A stretch of 6,514 nucleotides of DNA from Legionellaceae bacterium (GTDB lineage: Bacteria > Pseudomonadota > Gammaproteobacteria > Legionellales > Legionellaceae): the NCBI GenBank assembly GCA_023266075.1, contig JAHFRX010000086.1, positions 1 through 6,514 of the forward strand, read 5' to 3'. The stretch's first letter is position 1, and every line of letters starts with the position of its first letter. A program made the translations under genes and the position numbers. Positions 5,395-6,514 of this stretch are shown here, in pieces. The notes under the pieces are model-generated. The model was not told where the DNA came from and searched no databases. It saw only the letters and a list, made by a program, of their open reading frames with translations.

Positions 5395-6514
5395 ATGCCA
5401 AAAGTAATTCAGAAGTTTCTTGTATTCGGGGATAGTTTGACGGATAGACAGACAATGGCGAAAAGTGTGCTCGCGCCGTTTAGCGGTTTGGAAGGTAAAT
5501 CCAAAGATGGGCGATTTACCAATGCTTATGTGTGGTTTGAGTATTTTTTACGCAGCTTATTAGGGCATGCGGAAGTGATGGGAAATGATAAGGTTGTGGG
5601 TACCAAAGAGGCTCCTGACTTAGCGCGTACGTACTGTGTCGGTGGGATGACCGCGTATAATTACAAAAAAGTATCAGCCGGCACGGAATTGAGTCTTTTA
5701 CGAGACGAAGCAAAGATTGTGGGCATCACCGATATCCTCATTGAAACGCTGACGGATCCTATTGAGTCGGTCGTCCTTGCAAGTTTGGAAGATATGCGAA
5801 ACGCGTGTCTTTCCGATAATCAAACACTGGGTGTGAGTGCAGAAGATAAAGAAAGCACCTTGGTGATTGAGTGGTCTGGTGCGAATGATTTGATTACGAT
5901 TAATCAATGTCCAACCGTTGAAGCTGCAGATCTTGCGGTTGACGCGCGGATACAACACGTGGAGGCGCTGATAGAGCAAGGTTATAAACATTTTGCGTTA
6001 TTTAATTTGCCAGGCCTTGATTCAACACCACGATTTAAATTGGGTGAAGCAGCACTTCGTGATGCAGCACAAACGAGCATTCAAGCGTTTAACACAAAAC
6101 TTCAGGAAGACATCACACTTTTACACACAGAGCATCCTGGCTGTACTTTTCAACTGTTTGATGTGCACACTCATTTTCAAGAGGCGTATGATAATCCTGT
6201 ACGCTATGGTTTTGATGAGGCAAAAAAAACGGCCATTTATACGGAGTCAACGATATTTAAAGCACAAGGAATGAGCGCTCCTGAAAATGGATATTTATTT
6301 TGGGACAGAGTGCATCCGATGAAACGGGTACATGAGATTTTGGCAGGATTTTTTAAAACGTTGTTCGAGCGGCATTATACATTTGAGTTAAAGCCAGAAG
6401 ATCATATCCGTCAATTTCAGATGCGCTATGGAGAGCGTCTAATTGCTGATAGAACGAGAAAATGTGGTTGCTGTGTACGCTCAAAGATTGATCATCAAGC
6501 AGAAGATCTTACTG
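5395..6514 (+). CDS. SGNH/GDSL-family acylhydrolase without signal peptide, 3'-truncated
   Basis: A GDSL lipase/esterase relative of phospholipase A and lysophospholipase enzymes such as the Legionella PlaA/PlaC/PlaD group. The frame is open for 373 codons to the window edge, so the C-terminus is missing. All four SGNH blocks are visible: nucleophile S14 in F-G-D-S-L-T-D, the block II glycine at 83-84 in V-G-G-M, the oxyanion Asn N164 in S-G-A-N-D, and D304 and H307 in W-D-R-V-H-P. F-N-L-P-G-L-D-S-T-P (203-212) matches the segment usually read L-P-x-L-G-x-T-P. The catalytic Ser is only 14 residues from the start and no hydrophobic signal precedes it, even from the in-frame ATG at 5368. The enzyme is thus probably cytoplasmic or exported by a non-Sec route. 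After the catalytic domain an extension of at least 50 residues carries K-C-G-C-C-V-R near 359-365. Substrate is unknown. Confidence 0.88.
   Translation, partial: MPKVIQKFLVFGDSLTDRQTMAKSVLAPFSGLEGKSKDGRFTNAYVWFEYFLRSLLGHAEVMGNDKVVGTKEAPDLARTYCVGGMTAYNYKKVSAGTELSLLRDEAKIVGITDILIETLTDPIESVVLASLEDMRNACLSDNQTLGVSAEDKESTLVIEWSGANDLITINQCPTVEAADLAVDARIQHVEALIEQGYKHFALFNLPGLDSTPRFKLGEAALRDAAQTSIQAFNTKLQEDITLLHTEHPGCTFQLFDVHTHFQEAYDNPVRYGFDEAKKTAIYTESTIFKAQGMSAPENGYLFWDRVHPMKRVHEILAGFFKTLFERHYTFELKPEDHIRQFQMRYGERLIADRTRKCGCCVRSKIDHQAEDLT

Noticed and set aside
5698..5991. 97-codon minus-strand frame inside the GDSL gene
   Set aside because: The plus-strand frame carries all SGNH catalytic blocks, so this is a shadow; the same applies to the frames at 5516-5713 and 5993-6274.
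1..6514. Search for CRISPR arrays, tRNAs, insertion sequence ends, integrase sites or a defence island
   Set aside because: No spaced direct repeats, cloverleaf sequence or transposase/recombinase frame was seen; the window holds core genes at high density.

Overview
The window looks like the chromosome of a gammaproteobacterium with moderately AT-rich, fairly compact DNA. DapD, DapE, MutY and ribosomal protein S20 all resemble their gammaproteobacterial families closely. A GspC-like type II secretion gene sitting apart from the other gsp genes, and a GDSL-type acylhydrolase with no export signal, are reminiscent of Legionella/Coxiella relatives. That placement is inference from gene style, not a database result. 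I see no mobile element, CRISPR array, tRNA, phage gene or toxin-antitoxin pair, and no gene-free stretch longer than about 100 bases.

Layout from left to right: (1) bases 1-1106, plus strand: the 3' part of a polytopic ArnT/PMT-type glycosyltransferase whose start lies outside the window. (2) 1110-3094, minus strand: dapD then dapE, two enzymes of the succinylase route to diaminopimelate and lysine, joined by an ATGA stop/start overlap. The glycosyltransferase and dapE converge with only 3 bases between them. (3) 3095-3161: divergent promoter region with a strong inverted repeat. (4) 3162-4032, plus strand: a short GspC-like inner-membrane protein, then a small Sel1-repeat lipoprotein that probably starts at a TTG one base after the gspC stop. 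(5) 3971-5298, minus strand: rpsT (GTG start) followed 11 bases later by mutY. The mutY reading frame has no ATG, GTG or well-placed TTG where its family starts; the only well-placed codon is ATA, with a good Shine-Dalgarno sequence. A hairpin begins on that codon. The last 62 bases of mutY overlap the lipoprotein gene tail to tail. (6) 5299-5394: face-to-face promoters for rpsT and the last gene, with a 13-base palindrome. (7) 5395-6514, plus strand: an SGNH/GDSL acylhydrolase cut by the window end.

The genes do not form one pathway. They are four transcription units: envelope sugar transfer, diaminopimelate synthesis, type II secretion with a lipoprotein partner, and translation/DNA repair, followed by the lipase-like gene. 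I found no convincing undescribed multi-gene system. The points most worth a second look are the mutY start and its hairpin, the gspC-coupled lipoprotein, the inverted repeat between dapD and gspC, and the signal-less GDSL enzyme with a cysteine cluster near its C-terminal side.
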